Origin: Pseudisothecium myosuroides
Lineage: Eukaryota; Streptophyta; Bryopsida; Hypnales; Lembophyllaceae
Length of the DNA stretch: 64,000 nucleotides
Assembly: GCA_951799445.1 (NCBI GenBank)
Contig: OX637295.1
Location: forward strand, 26,288,001-26,352,000
Direction of reading: 5' to 3'
The translations under genes and the position numbers were made by a program. Each line of letters opens with the position of its first letter. The first letter of the stretch is position 1. The notes under the pieces were generated by a model. The model was not told where the DNA came from, searched no databases, and worked only from the letters and a program-made list of their open reading frames with translations. Positions 11,730 through 24,678 of the stretch are shown here, piece by piece.

Positions 11730-13060
11730 CTGTTCTATTTGTGAGGGTGGATTCTCTCAAGGCTATGTTGGGCTCGGACCATAGCTGAGAAGAACACCCT
11801 TTCAAAAGTGCGTAGCTAAGGTAGGAGGCTCGAATTGCGTTAGGGCATTTTCAAGCGCCCCTATAAAATCGGCATAAATAGTCCATTCCAAAGTTGAAAT
11901 GGAGAAGGTTTTTTTTTCAAAACTTTAATCACCCTGTGGACTTGATTATAGGACACTGAAGAGGTCATATGTGGTGCACAATAGACCGGTTTAAGGATAT
12001 ACTTTAGGTCCGAATTGCATTTGCAAAAAACAGGTGTAGCATGGCAGTAATATTGTAAATTCTCATTTACATTAGCGTGCCTAATTTTGGGACCTCTTTT
12101 ACACTCTTCACGGACTGACAAGAACATTTTAAGCAACTATGGTATCGCTTTTTGGACTCATATCACTTGTTTCAAGGCATTCTTGAATTTATTTCAGTTG
12201 CTGTCTAGGAACAGAAATAGCGACCTACGGAGCCTCATCTTTGGTAATTTGTATGTAATGCATGTGGACTCCAAAATTTCCGATTTAATTCCCCCCTCAC
12301 AGATTCTTCATTCTTCTTTCTCCCTAAAATTTCTCCTCAGATTCTACCGCAGTATTCTCTCCACAGAACTCTGCTTCTCCTTAGATGGTCGACTTATGAG
12401 CCTCCTACCTTAGTGAGAATGTCCAGTTGCGTGAACAAGAGAAGCTTTTGGAAGAGCATATGAGGGAATCTGAGAGCATCGCCACCGTTTCACACGAAAC
12501 GAGACTCAACACCGGAGCTCTGCCGCATTGACAAAAGGCTTTTGCACCCGGTCTGATATTGGTCTCGCACTCTTCCGCACCGTGGCACCACGGCATCAGC
12601 TATTGTTCATGGATGTGTCGTGTTTGCAGGCCGTCTTGACAAAAAGCTAACAACTATTCATCGAGGATATCCCGGAATAGTGGCTCAGTACAACAAGAAA
12701 CGGCACGGGAAGATGCTGTGCCAAACCATTTTTTTCAATCGGCCAACTCAGTAACCACCGTCCTTGAATCTGTGGTGGGGCGCTACACTTCTTCCGGGCT
12801 CAGTAACCACCTTGCCGGGCTTCTGTTTTGCGAAAGGGTGGCGATGCTCTGAGCACAACTGCAAATCTAGCTACACAGCAGAAGTAGAGGCATTTCAGGC
12901 TTCTCTGGATGATTTAATTTAAAGGCAAGAAACGAGTTCAGTGTCGTGCAAGTTTAGTGTTGATGAGAATGATGCCATGGGACTTCCGGAGTGGGTTGCT
13001 GTTGCGCATCGATGCGTTGATGCTGGGTGACTTGCTAATTCAGGTCTGGACTCTGACAGA
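11730..13060 (+). pseudogene. Decayed coding fragment, coiled-coil-like, MITE-interrupted
   Basis: After the MITE ends at 12410, an open stretch reads ENVQLREQEKLLEEHMRESE, a charged heptad-like segment, and stops at about 12530. Another open run of about 75 codons ends at a TGA near 12852. A third has one stop, around AEVEAFQASLDDLI, followed by CKFSVDENDAMGLPEW, to about 13030. The base composition is richer in GC than the surroundings. Several stops and frame changes show decay. The first part resembles the neck or stalk of kinesins or other coiled-coil proteins, but I cannot name the family. Part of it (about 12755-12855) recurs at 27470-27565. Confidence 0.4.
11819..12410. mobile_element. 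TA-flanked MITE, AGGTAGGAGGC family, copy 1
   Basis: The ends are AGGTAGGAGGCTC and GAGCCTCCTACCT, flanked by TA at 11817-11818 and 12411-12412. Related copies lie at about 47690-48312 and 59064-59360. This one interrupts a decayed coding fragment: without it, the triplets before and after the TA join in an open frame. Confidence 0.8.
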
Positions 13061-13121
13061 ATCACTGATGACATCAAATATTCTTGTTGATTAATTTAAA
13101 TCCTTGTTGATTTTCTTTCTA

Positions 13122-13373
13122 CACAAAATAGTGAAATTAGGATGCCCCATACTAATTTCTCAACAATTGATACTATATAATTATTTCATGTATTGTACAC
13201 AAGAAGGCATTACTTTTGAATTGGGTACTGCTGTAATTGATACTCATGGACCTCCATGTGTGCAAATGGAAATATCCGTAAAGAAGTATTTGTTAACTTT
13301 GATGGCTTAGAAAGTGATTTTCTTGGGATAAAGCAACCTAATTGTAAAGGCAACCTAATTTCACTATTTTGTG
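13122..13373. mobile_element. TA-flanked MITE, CACTAAATAGTG family, copy 2
   Basis: The ends CACAAAATAGTGAAATTAGG and CCTAATTTCACTATTTTGTG are perfect inverted repeats over 20 bases. The left flank is TA; the right flank has mutated to CA. Its size matches the copies at 116 and 32444. Confidence 0.8.
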
Positions 13374-13709
13374 CAGGCCGTTCTTCGCCTGTCATAGAAG
13401 CATCATCTTCGTAACAGTTTGACTGTGAAAGCTTCCATCAAAAAATATACTTCGTTTCTTGCTGCATGCCTGATTGTAATTAAAACAAAGGGATTTAAGT
13501 TGGAGAAAATCAGACGTTGCTCAAACTCTTCATTGGCCAAGGGATTGTAGCAATCAACGGTGTTGTAAAGAGCCTCTTACAGTCGTAGAACTTCAACAAC
13601 AAACCATAGATACTAGTATGGGGAATTTCGTTAAAATGATGCCATTATGCAACTTTGGCACTTTCACAGTTTAGAATTTAGAAGAAATTTTTAATTTTTA
13701 GCTTTGAAT

Positions 13710-13944
13710 TTAACCCTTAGAGGATGAAGGGGTGATGTTGGAAACCATCCCTTTTCATTACCATGTGAATCATCGGCTTAAGAAATAGCAAAAGCACTCA
13801 TTGGAAGTCAAATTGTTGTAGAAGACTTCCCCTTTTCACAACAAAATTCCGAGGATGAATAGTTGCACTTCTGTCCTATACATGCATGAGATTTACTTGT
13901 CATTCATCGGCCGCAAAACGTCCGCCTTGACGTATAAGGGTTAA
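13710..13944. mobile_element. Small TTAA-flanked element
   Basis: Starts TTAACCCTTAGAGGATGAAG and ends CGTATAAGGGTTAA, 235 bp in all. The inside contains AAGCACTCATTGGAAGTCAA, the complement of the unit repeated in tandem at 33036-33460, and it resembles a single piece at about 54280-54400. It belongs to the same broad TTAA group as the larger elements. Confidence 0.6.
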
Positions 13945-14119
13945 TTGAAGAATATTGTTTTGTATTTGGTTGATCTCATTCTAAGGGGATGATCTATGAA
14001 TCATATAATTTTCACACTATGGTTTAAAAGTCATCATTAAATTATTATTCTTAGTTGCATTTTACAATACATCTTTACAATTCAAAATTTTTGACTACTT
14101 TGTGGTTCTTAAGGGGTTA

Positions 14120-15700
14120 AATATTAACCTCTAAAGGATGGAGGGTGTTCTAGAAGAAGAAAAGTCCAAAACTACCAATTTTCAATGCATTTTCCAAATC
14201 ATTTTTTTTCTTAAAATTCCAAAAATATAAAAGTGTATTAAACAATTAGAGCTATGTGTGAAAAAAATTTCATCCCACTTGAATACATGGATTGAAAGAT
14301 TATTATAACATTTGAAGTAAAAAAAAAAGTTTTTTTCATTCTTGCAAAACAGGGTCCACAAACCTCAAGCCTTGTTGGAGTAAAGTTTTTGTTCAATCTA
14401 CACAAAAAGGACTATTTTTTCCATTCATAACTTCATAAGTATATAATATTAGCTTCAATTGTGCAAAAATTTAGAAGAAAATATGGAATCTAGATTACTT
14501 TAAATCACCCTGCAAATTGAAGGAGGTCAAGTGGATTGGCAATAGACTAGTCATTTCTTGATGATTTCTTCCGCAATGAGGAAAAAATTTATTTGAAATC
14601 CAATAGTTAAAAGATGGATACAAACATTTCAAATAAGTAGAAAATTTTTCAAAAACTTTGACTTCATTTATTGCAAGATAATAGGACTTGAAGCTAAAAG
14701 AAAATATTTTTTCTCAAAATCAACCCGACCTAGTTAACAAAAACTTGACTCCTCTTAGAATGTAACTTGATAACTAAATTTAATTTTTAAAAGTGTATGC
14801 CATATTATATTATTTACTTACATGCCAAATTTCAAAAGTTGATGAGGATTTTAGTAGAAGATGTCCAAAAAATGCCCAAATTGCCCAAATTGCCTAAAAA
14901 CTTTTAGGAAACATAATTTTTGATCCAATCACCGAATCGGAAAAAATTATGATATCACTAAGAAATACATGTTCACACTTTGTGTCAAAATTTCACAAAC
15001 ATCTAACTAAAATTGACTTTGTAGAAACCTACATGGAATTTCAATTGTTCATTTAACAAATGGTTGTCATTTAGGTTAAAGAAATAGTGGATAAAATTTA
15101 GAAAGTTTCAAAGTGTATTTCCTATTCTTCTTAAGCAATTTTGGCTTAGATTTCTTCTTATTTTTAACCCCTAAAGGACTAGGGCCTTAGAAAAAAAATC
15201 AAGCCCTAAAGAAGGCCGCTTCACAGTGACAAATAAAGCTATTAATACTTGAATAGGCCCGAACCTATCAAAAAGGTCCGAAGTGCATTATCAACAAGTC
15301 TAACTTTTGCAAAAATACTCCATATAATAATCAGGGTATAGTAGGGTATTCAATTGACAATTGAAACAAATTAGATTCATTGTAATCCAATGAAGCCAAA
15401 TTAAGCTGCAGTGGCTTTGAAGCTAGTTGCCAGAATTAGGTTCAATAGCCACTTCCTTAATTAGATTGAAATCCATAAAGTAGGTTCAATAGCCACTTAC
15501 TTAATTTTATAAGTTAGAAGATGAGAAGATGAACTCTTTATGCAAGTAGGATAGTGGTAGGATCAACAACTCCATTAGAAGAGACTTGGAGGCTCTAAAA
15601 GACTGCGAGTTCCCGGATTGTGGGAACTCTACCAACTACGCAGTCTGACATAGTCAAGAGTATACCACGTTAGAAATCAATATATATATTTTTTAAATCT
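14120..15700. other. AT-rich intergenic DNA with TTAACC(C)CT motifs
   Basis: No gene is visible. Left-end-like motifs TTAACCTCTAAAGGATGG (near 14125) and TTAACCCCTAAAGGACTAGG (near 15164) suggest further degraded TTAA elements, but I could not pair their ends with confidence. Confidence 0.4.
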
Positions 15701-15711
15701 AAAAATCTCCC

Positions 15712-15715
15712 TATA

Positions 15716-15755
<40 letters not shown>
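15712..15755. repeat. (TG)n(TA)n microsatellite
   Basis: An uninterrupted TG run passes directly into a TA run. It is probably polymorphic simple sequence with no assigned function. Confidence 0.9.
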
Positions 15756-15760
<5 letters not shown>

Positions 15761-15829
15761 TTTGACTGCGTACTGCAATTCCCAGCAAGGAAAACAGGGC
15801 TGAAATTGCCCTCCTTTGCCCCCAAATCT

Positions 15830-16315
15830 CTTCTAATAATGTAGGATATATATGTATCTTCACTCACTTGACAATGAATGAACTATCTCAAATTATCCTA
15901 TAGCCTTTGTGGATTCATGTTGAACAATCGATTTCTTTATAAAAGCAACCTCTTCATACTCACCAAATGTCAATGAAGTAAGTCTTTCACATTGCCATAA
16001 AAAAAAATTGGTGGTAGGGGGTCATTGAATTATTTTTAGACATTTGTTTTTTTGTGCACAATTTGGTTTGAGTCCGAGGTGAATTTGAATACAAAGTGTT
16101 AAATAATCAAGGTGAAAGTGCATTAGAGTACCTTAATTTTGATTTTTTAACACTTTATACTCGAATTTTGAGCGATTGCCAAGCATCTGACATTGCGACA
16201 TAAGGTGAGCGGATATAGTGAAAAACTATTGCTTAAGCAAAAAAAATGTAATCAATGGGGGCTTTGGGGCTATAGAGTGGCCTTTTGGAGGCCTCGTTTT
16301 TTCTCTAATGGGTGT
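15830..16315 (-). mobile_element. CATTAG-type MITE, inverted second copy
   Basis: Read on the minus strand from 16315, it starts CATTAGAGAAAAAACGAGGC and follows the element at 8069 through AAGGTACTCTAATGCAC-like and CATTTGG-like segments. The similarity fades at about 15955; a TCTTCTAATAATG at 15831-15843 may be its other end. No coding capacity. Confidence 0.6.
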
Positions 16316-17255
16316 TTCAACATAACTCTTGTTTTTTTGACTAACTCTTGTAAGAAGCATAACTTTTCATTTGTATGGAATAATTTTAATGATTGCTAGA
16401 TGATTGTAAGAAACACTTGCCGGTTTGGTTGCGTTTTGTAGAATCAGACACTACACCACTTAACTTTGAAAAATTCCACAAGGCAGAGCTTAACTTGAAA
16501 TTTGATGAAACTAATGCCATTAAATTCATATTGCAGTTTATTTTTTGGAAACAATTTTTAGTTTTTTTTAAATCCAAAATTTGAGAACAGGTAGCTCAGA
16601 AAAGTGGGGAAGTGACCATAAAATGGTCGCTTGGTCATTAGGGGTTAATACTGCAAGGTTTTTAATTTCAAAAATTTAAGCACTTGAATTATTAATTATT
16701 CTTTGCCAATTTTTTTGATAAATATAATATGAAATGCAATATGGAAGCTTACATGAAACTCTTATCTTATTTCAATTGTTGCATTGTAATAATGTCATGG
16801 CTACAAGTATTACAAGTCATTCAAAATGCTACTTCTTTGGAGTCAATGGCATCCTAAATCTCTTGCAAGTCTGGAAAATATTCATTTTAGTAATTGTCCA
16901 TTGCTGTGCACTTTGCAGCATTCACTATGGGAGCTATAAGACCAAATTTTCAACTGGAAATACATAAGATGACTCATAATCATTAGTAAAAGGAAAAATG
17001 TCAAAAAAAAACTTTAAACATTGTCCATTGTTGTGAATTGCCTTAGGAAGGAATTTGGAAGTACCAAAACTGTATTTCTAAATGCATACAAATGCATGCA
17101 CAAGGGAGCCTCCTATGTGCCTTTGTGGAGGATATGGATTTTTCAATTTTAAATAATTGTAAGCCATGTAAAGAAAAGACCTCCCAAACAGTTCACCTTT
17201 AAATCATTTATTTTACTTACTCAAATTTTTAAAAAACATGAAAACTGCAAATGTA

Positions 17256-17608
17256 AGGTAGCAACACCCATAACCGTCAAAATAAGCAATTCAGCATAAT
17301 TGGAGACACCTTTTTGTAGAAATGATATTTTTTTAGTATTAGCACCTGAAAATCAGGAATTTTAAAAAAAAAATAGAATTTTTGGATTAGGCATCTATTT
17401 TCTATGAATTTTCAAAGTACAACTCCCTAGGGCACCCTAAACCACATTCTAGTAAATCCGCCTTGATTCTAGCACCAAATTCTAAAAAAATCAAAGCCCA
17501 CCAACCACAATTAAGCATTGGGCATGATTTCAAGGTACATTTGAAGACACTTTAAGGAAACTCTACTATCAACTATGGGTACACTAACAGTTATGGGTGT
17601 TGCTACCT
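17256..17608. mobile_element. TA-flanked MITE, AGGTAGCAACACCC family
   Basis: The left end AGGTAGCAACACCCATAACC and the right end GGTTATGGGTGTTGCTACCT-like sequence (one base differs) are inverted repeats, flanked by TA at 17254-17255 and 17609-17610. It is 353 bp with no ORF. The first six bases equal those of the AGGTAGGAGGC family. Confidence 0.75.
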
Positions 17609-17610
17609 TA

Positions 17611-19440
17611 GATGATGAATGCTTTGAAAAATACACTTCATGAAATTGACACTCATCAATGAAGTTTTAATAAAACTTGTACAATTTATCAATGGATAGA
17701 CAAAAGAATACTCTATATGAATCAATGATTCAATGACATTGATAATATAAATTTATTATTATTTATTATGGTTTTGAGATGATGATATCATTATATTTAA
17801 TTTGATCACTTAGAAAATAGAAAATTTTGCTTCATTTCCAAAAATTATAGATATTATTGAAAGATTTTTCATTTATCAGTGAATGCTTAAAGAAGAGGGT
17901 TTCAATTTTTGACTCTTAGCCACTTAGAGAGTCAAAAAAGGGAGACAAATATCAGTTTAATAATAGGCTTAGATGAACTTCCTCCATTCAATGTAGGTCT
18001 AGCACTAAACATGTATAATTCACATATTAGATGTTGGCTTTGTCAACAAATAATTGAAAAGATGTTGCCTGATCTTTGTCTTTTATAACATTTTTGAATT
18101 TGAAGGCAAGAGCTCCTCTGCTTCCTATGAATCAAGATTCTTTGTATTGTAGAAAATTAATTTTAAATGCAAGTTTGGCTATGAATTGTAGATCTTCTAT
18201 ATAAATGAATTTCTATGCACCTAAAATTGGCTAGTCTTGCAAAAAAGGCAAAAGAAAATTTGAAATTCAACATGAAAGTAAGTAATAGTTGCTAGTGTAT
18301 AATCAAAATTGTTGAGTGGAAATTGGGAGGGGGAGACTTGTAAAAAGAAGAGGAGGCAAGTTTATATACCCCATTGAAAACTATTTTTAACATAAGACTT
18401 GACCTTTTGGGTTGCTTTTAGTTTAGCAACAAGGCAAAGCTACCTCTAAAATGTAGTTTCTCCCTATTCATGTAAAAGTGAAAATTAAACATCATGAAAC
18501 TTAATATAGGCAATTTCAACTCTACAAAGTTCTAAAAAAAATTGATTCCAAAACTAAGTTGAAGTTTTTTTTGGGGGGGGAGTCACCATAATAAGAAAAA
18601 ACTCATCCTCCAATTCAATGACAGTTTCATATAGAATATTCTAATTAAATGACCCCTTTCCTTTTTTCACAATGACTCATCCTATTCTTATTAGAGCTAG
18701 CACTACTAGTAGTACACCAACGAAACCAAACCAAGTGTTTTATGGATGAAAAATGTGCAATAAATGTTTGACCTTGCCAAAAAATTCTCTTTAGTATGGC
18801 AAAAACTACAATTTTGCTACAGATAACAGCTTCACCAAGACTACCTTTTTTTCCACAAATAATTTATAGAATTAACAATGATTGAGATTCTTTTTACTTT
18901 GAGGCACTAAGAACCTTGTGGTTGGTTAGAAGACAAAGTAGTGAGTTGCACTAATGGGACAAACAAGAATTTGTTGCAAGAAAATAGTGTCCATGTATTT
19001 AGGGTTAGCGTACATGTATTGGTGGGTGGATGCAGTCAACAATACCAAAATATAGAAAGAACTTTTATGTTCTTTCTATAGTGTGGAATACACTAAGGTA
19101 ACTAAGCCTATGAAAGACCAACTTTAGACCAGCCTAATGCAGGCCAATTTTTTTTTGTGAAGTACATTTTGTAAGAAACATGTACAACACAAGGATTTAT
19201 GGGATTGCATTAGGATTCCAAAGTTGGCATGTCATAAACATAGTTACCTTAATATGAATGAAGCTCACTCTCCTATTTCTATGCTCATCGATAGAGTTGT
19301 TTGTGTCTTTTAGTGTTTTTTTTTGCCCATTGGACTCACATGTAAGCTAATCCTTACACATCCTGCTAGAAATGCTCTTGGATTGTAGAAAGACCCCAAT
19401 CATCCTCCTTCCTCCTTATTAGACAATGTTATGCATCAAC
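17611..19440. other. AT-rich intergenic DNA, no gene seen
   Basis: Only short open frames and simple sequence. A small palindrome, AGAAAGAAC...GTTCTTTCT, lies at about 19052-19080. Nothing else stands out. Confidence 0.5.
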
Positions 19441-20595
19441 CACCCAGCCATTCTTCAATCTTGAAGACCGAAACCAGTGTCTTTCTTTGCTGGGCGTTCA
19501 CTTGCCTTGTTGAACTTTGGAAGCAACGACCCATGCCCCACTTGTCATGTCTTTGGTTATGTCCGTCCTCTCCATCTTTTTCTGTCGCTCTTATCTTGTG
19601 CTTTCTCACCTGCTTCCATTTCTTCCCTGCCAAGTCTTTCGATCATAGTTTGAAGAGACGCCCTATAAGAAATCTTTGGCAGTCAATTCGTTGCAAGAGC
19701 ATTGTTGCAATGTGCACGTATTATCCATGATTTTGTGCTAGAAGGCCTTTACAAAGCAGAATTTAAGGTCAACGCGGGGGGCATAAGTCTTCTATAGTAG
19801 AGTTAATTTAGATGTGTGGGATTCTTTTCATTGTGAGTTGGGAGGAGAGCCAGAATTCATTGAAGGTTATACTCTATATCAAGTGTACGTAAATCGCGCT
19901 TGAGAATGCACTTGTAGTGGCTGTTCTTGCATCCAAGGTGCTCTTGCTAGGAGGGGAGGAGATTGTGTGAATACATTGCCCACATGAAGTAGTGAGTTGG
20001 AAGTTGCAAGATTCTTAGGAATTTGGAGAAGATTGGAGCTTTGGAGTCAAATTGAACTTGAACTAGGTGAGTACATACAATAAACTTAGCAGTTTGAAGT
20101 GTTTGCTAAATCAATTTTTGCATTTTAATGTTGTGCCATTCCAGCACTTTGTGAACCAAATAAATGAAGAGAAACAAGTTTCATAACAAAATGTAGAATG
20201 GCATGAAACTGACTTCGTGAGATTGTAGGCCTTTTGATCAGGGTAGTACGTAGAAGTTGCCTTTGATAGTAAAAACAAAATTAATGATCAAACCCAGTCC
20301 ATAAGAAGAGCATGGCAATCAAATTTGTTACAATTTACTGCAGTTTAGACTAATTGGACTAGCAACATCGTATTTTGGAATTTTTTGTTTTACAATTCTT
20401 CAAAATCCTATCGAAGGCAAAAAATTTGTTGCAATTACAAATAAATAAGCTGGGAAGGTGACTCCAATTTGTAAAAGGTCTAACTAGTAGTGTTGAAATA
20501 TTTATTCATATTTGATTCGTGATTCAACCATCAATTGTCCACCTTGTAGAGTTCATCTGATGCACATCAGCTGAGAATCACAACAAACCCAAGGA

Positions 20596-21696
20596 ATGAC
20601 AAGTAGTCCTCAAATGCAAGAGCGCAACCTTTGCTTGGTGACCAGGGGATCCGGCTACCTAGCCACATGGATTGAGAAGTATCTCTTGGAAGGCGCTACT
20701 ACCTGCGCACCATCGTTTGCTCCCTCTAAGACACGAAAATATTACAAACCTTGCAATCCCTTTTCTCTAGAATTGAATTCATTGAAGCCGACTTGCCCCA
20801 TGAAAACGGTTGGCAAGTCGCCATGGAAGGCTGCCAATGGATCTTCCACATTGTGAGCCCACAAGCCATGAAGGAAGAGGTGACTGTGTGGGTGGGGCCA
20901 TCGCTGGGATAAAGCACGTCCAGAACACTTCCTTCACCAGCCTCCAATATGGTGAAGAAGGTCATGGTCACCAGCTCCGAAGTAATAGTGGCATAAGGCC
21001 ACCCCCGCAACAAAACAAAAATCAGCAAGGACAACTAGACGGACACAAAGGTCGTGAAATAGGACTATTTGAGCAGCAAAACACTTGCAAAGAGAGCCAC
21101 CTAGGACATTGCCAACGACCAGGTCCAAAATCCTAATGACGTCGTGCTCTCTACAATCTGCCCAGGATTCATCTTTGGCCCATCACTAGTCCCGTGGGTC
21201 CGCTACAATTTAAAATTGCTCACGGACATTGCCGAGACGCCGCCAAGAATTTGGCAATCATCTCATGGGCATCAACTGTCTCCACCACGCTTTGTTGGAG
21301 ATGGCACGACCCTTGCCCTGCCCAACATGACCCTCCATATAATAGACATTCAAGACTGCACGGGCATGCACATCGCCATCATGGCCAACCCAAGTACCAA
21401 TGGTCACCAACACCTTTCATTTGGCGCTGTAGGAAAGAGTATGCCAACTTGGGCCGCTAAGTGCAGGAGCAGTAAATTTGAACATGAAACTCAAAATGCA
21501 GGTCATGCTCATTGCGCTCATATGGATTCTCAAATGTGTGTCCTTGGATGTTGCCAGAATTTACTTGCAAGTTGGAATACACTTCCCATATCATATCAAG
21601 TATCTCAATGTTTATACATATGTGAATACCAGTTATTTTGAGATGTTACACGAGGCTCTAGAGAGCATGATTGCTCACAAGTGGATTGTTGTGTAA
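20596..21696 (+). pseudogene. Reductase pseudogene (DFR/CCR-like), copy B
   Basis: Homologous to 1762-2812, including the ATG, but with several indels and stops. The nucleotide-binding loop has changed from TGGSG to TRGSG. A deletion after LLEG shifts the frame, and later pieces read in different frames. About 60 extra bases near 21236-21295 interrupt the part before the LPNMTLH motif. The C-terminal end is still recognisable (ESMIAHKWIVV). At the place of the copy A frameshift this copy has the frame-preserving length, which helps date that lesion to copy A alone. Confidence 0.85.
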
Positions 21697-21899
21697 TCTG
21701 GGACAAAATGAAGTGTTGGATGAGCTTTTTTTGCTCTTGCTAAAGGGGAGAACAAAGACTAAATTTGCAATGAAATTTCAATTTGTACAATCATGATAAT
21801 TTTGCTTTCGTAGATTCATAGTGGTTTGTAAATTTGTCTACAAACTTTGGTAGCAAATTCATACTAATTGTAAGATGTAGGTGGTTTGAAATCATTTTT

Positions 21900-22085
21900 G
21901 TCACATTGGTCGAGTTAGAATCATTGAACGACTCGGATGGACCGACATATCGGACAGTTTAGGCAGATCGGAAGGACAATGTGACTACCTTAAAAGTAGT
22001 CACATTGGGCACATTAGGATCATTGGATGTCACAGACGGGCGGGCGAATTGGACAGATTTGGACGGACAATCCTTTTAATGTGAC
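21900..22085. repeat. Imperfect tandem repeat, about 95 bp, two units
   Basis: Two units begin CACATTGGTCGAGTTAGAAT and CACATTGGGCACATTAGGAT and share CGGACAG/TTGGACAG-like ends. They are separated by the short palindrome GTGACTACTTTTAAGGTAGTCAC-like sequence. It lies where copy B has lost DNA relative to copy A. Confidence 0.45.
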
Positions 22086-22194
22086 AACTATATTTGAAAT
22101 GGTAGTTTTAACTTCCAACAAAATGTGTATTTCTTACTTTTAAATATGATATTAATTTAAATTTTGAATTATTGTATTATATCAACGGCTAGAA

Positions 22195-22590
22195 TAAATT
22201 TCAAGTGTTCAAGACTAGCTACTAGTATGTGGTCCAAGTGATGGAAATGCACGCCTACTTTGATATCACCTGCTTAATTTAGAAGTACAATTCTAATGGC
22301 ACCAAATGCTACTTCTACATGAAGCAAAGTAGTGGTAGCACTAGTCAAGCACAGTTGACGCCTTCCACATCCCATAGTCCATGCCGCAGCCTTTGTAAAG
22401 GCTACTCATAGATGTTCACATTGCCACAAGACGTCATTGCCAACTCTGGCCTAGTGTGTTTAGTGGAATGTCTGCTTTGGTACAACTAGAGTGCACGGCT
22501 TAAGAAGGTCAATTGGCGCACAGAGTACAGAAGAACCTACTTTGATTGCCACTGGCCTAATTTCAAGTGCTCTCAAACTAAAGCTGTACA
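22195..22590 (+). pseudogene. PLATZ pseudogene fragment, copy B
   Basis: This aligns with the C-terminal half of the PLATZ gene from about 6115 on. In-frame stops occur in the region matching RLIQKYNSNG, in the one matching CKGCSTWF and after CLLLYNQ. The first zinc cluster is missing altogether. It is surely non-functional. Confidence 0.85.
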
Positions 22591-23992
22591 ATCAAGGGAG
22601 AAATAGGAGTAAAACCAACCAAAAATGCAGATTCTAAGTTATAATAATAATTAAAGGTGAACTTCTATGCAAAGTCAAAATTGAAAAACAAATCTCAAGT
22701 CTTTCAGTTCAATCAAAATTGCCTTCTCTGACTTTTATAAGAATTATTTTTCTATATATGTGAGTAGGGGGGATTCAAATTACATTTTAGAAGCAACTCT
22801 GTCTTGTTGTCAAACAAAAAGAACCAGCCAATTCAAGTCCAATGTCACAATTAGTTTTCCAAAAGTCAAAAACTTGCTTCCTCAAGTTTTCACGGGCCTC
22901 TTTCTATAACTTTGACAGCCAACTTTTTTGATTCTCATCTTGAAAACATTGCACTGACTTTTGTATAGAAGTCCGAAAAATACTTTACCTTTTCTGCAAA
23001 GTTTGGCTAATTTGGGTATATAAAAATCCACCCTACACGGGTGTAAACCATTGCCATTTGCTTTGGTTATTTGTTATGTTTTTACTTGAATTAGTATAAT
23101 ATAGAAGTGTAGATTGTTGATTTGCCTATTATTTTCATTTTCCTTGCACCTGGTTCATAAAGGTGCTTACAACCATCCAAATAGGACACTTTTATAAATG
23201 TCCTATGGGCATTTCCAATTTTAAAAAAATTTAAAAATTTATGAGGGTGTGAATGACTTCAAGAGAAATCCAATCCATATTGTTTAGGATTTTTTGACAC
23301 TCCTTTGATATTATATACATTTTCAAAGTTGAAAGCTTAGGAAGTTCTACATATATCGCTTGAGTCCCATAAACATGTGGACACCCTTGAAACACAAATG
23401 CTTGAACTTCCATTAGTTTTTTAAATAAACTTTGGAACTCAAATTGGGTGTTCTTCAAAATTTGTGGTCCTTTCAGATGATTTTTTGCTCTTTGAACTAG
23501 AAATGGCAACTTTGACTGGGTTTTGAAGGAAAAAGGGCCTTGGAACTTTAGGAGTTAAGGATGAAGCATTCAAATTTTGAACAACTAATGAACTCAAACA
23601 CATGATCTCAAGCGGAAAAAAAAATTGTTTTTTCATCCATCGATTATTTTAAAGATTCTTGTGTTAGTTCTTTAACATTTGCATTGTATAGATATTGAAG
23701 ACTTTGATTTGCAAATATTCTATAATTCAAAGTATACTAGTAGTGTTAACCTCAAAAAATAGTTTTATTTGTTCAAAAAATGATCTTAAAAAAATGACTT
23801 GAATAGAAAAGTAAAATAAATACTTTTAAAAATAATTATGATTAAAATTTAATATGTTGAACTTAAAAGAAAGCATTCTTGTCAAAATCATAAATATCCA
23901 ATATCCAATTGATATTAGAAGGATTTTTAAATTTTTGGCTTCAGTTTTTAATAAAAAATATTGGTTGTGTTTTAGTTTTAGATCTAATTGTA

Positions 23993-24254
23993 TCATTACA
24001 AGAAATTTCAGCCCCTGAAGGGGCTGCAAGTTTTGACCCCCCTGGGTGCAATTGAAGAAAAAATTCAAATAAAAAATTATTTGACTTTGGGTGCTGATGT
24101 GGCACTACTAGTGCCACATCAGACTTTAATATTTTTTTAATATTTATATAAAATTAATTAATTAATTAATTTTTAATTATTCTGTAATTGCACCGCAGGG
24201 GTGCCGAAAATCATCTGTTAACAGCCTCTTCAAGGCCCAAAACTTCTTCTAATG
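23993..24254. mobile_element. CATTAG-type MITE, short form copy 1
   Basis: Left end CATTACAAGAAATTTCAGCC, right end CCCAAAACTTCTTCTAATG. The interior, with GGTGCTGATGTGGCACTA and GGGGTGCCGAAAAT, is shared with 61568-61839. The internal CAGCCCCTGAAGGGGCTG is a small hairpin. Non-coding. Confidence 0.75.
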
Positions 24255-24678
24255 AGATATGACCTATGGATCATATTTTATAAGTAGAGTTTGAAAATCA
24301 TCATTAAATTAAATTTTATAATACATCTTTATAATGTTGGAAATTTTGATGTCTATCTAGTCCTTAAGGAATTAAATATTAAAAAAAAGTAGATAAAATT
24401 CATGAAGTTGGGAAGTGAATGTTCCATATTTTACAAGAAGCTTTAACTTGGATTACTTCTTATTTTTAACCCCTAGGGAGACAAATAAAAATTTGGATAG
24501 GAACTTGCCATCTCAACTTTTGGCATGATTTTAAAATCATTCTTTTAAGATGGGAAAACAAATTAACTTTAAATAAATATGTTCCTTATTTCAATTGGTA
24601 TCCAATGTGCCACCAAAAATAAATGACTAGTTTTTTTATAGAATATGCTTTTATCTATGTGGATAGACTTCATTAATT

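Larger units (their letters stand above)
19455..23880. repeat. Segmental duplication, copy B (decayed)
   Basis: This matches 783-8060 in order and orientation: leader (19455-20070), reductase (20596-21695), PLATZ C-terminal half (22195-22590) and downstream flank. It lacks the TTAA element and 2.3 kb present in copy A. Both genes are disabled here, so this is the degenerate partner. Divergence is substantial, so the duplication is not recent. Confidence 0.8.

Noticed and set aside
15164..16650. One TTAA element from TTAACCCCTAAAGGACTAGG to TCATTAGGGGTTAA
   Set aside because: The two ends do not match well beyond the first bases and other repeats lie between, so the pairing is not supported.
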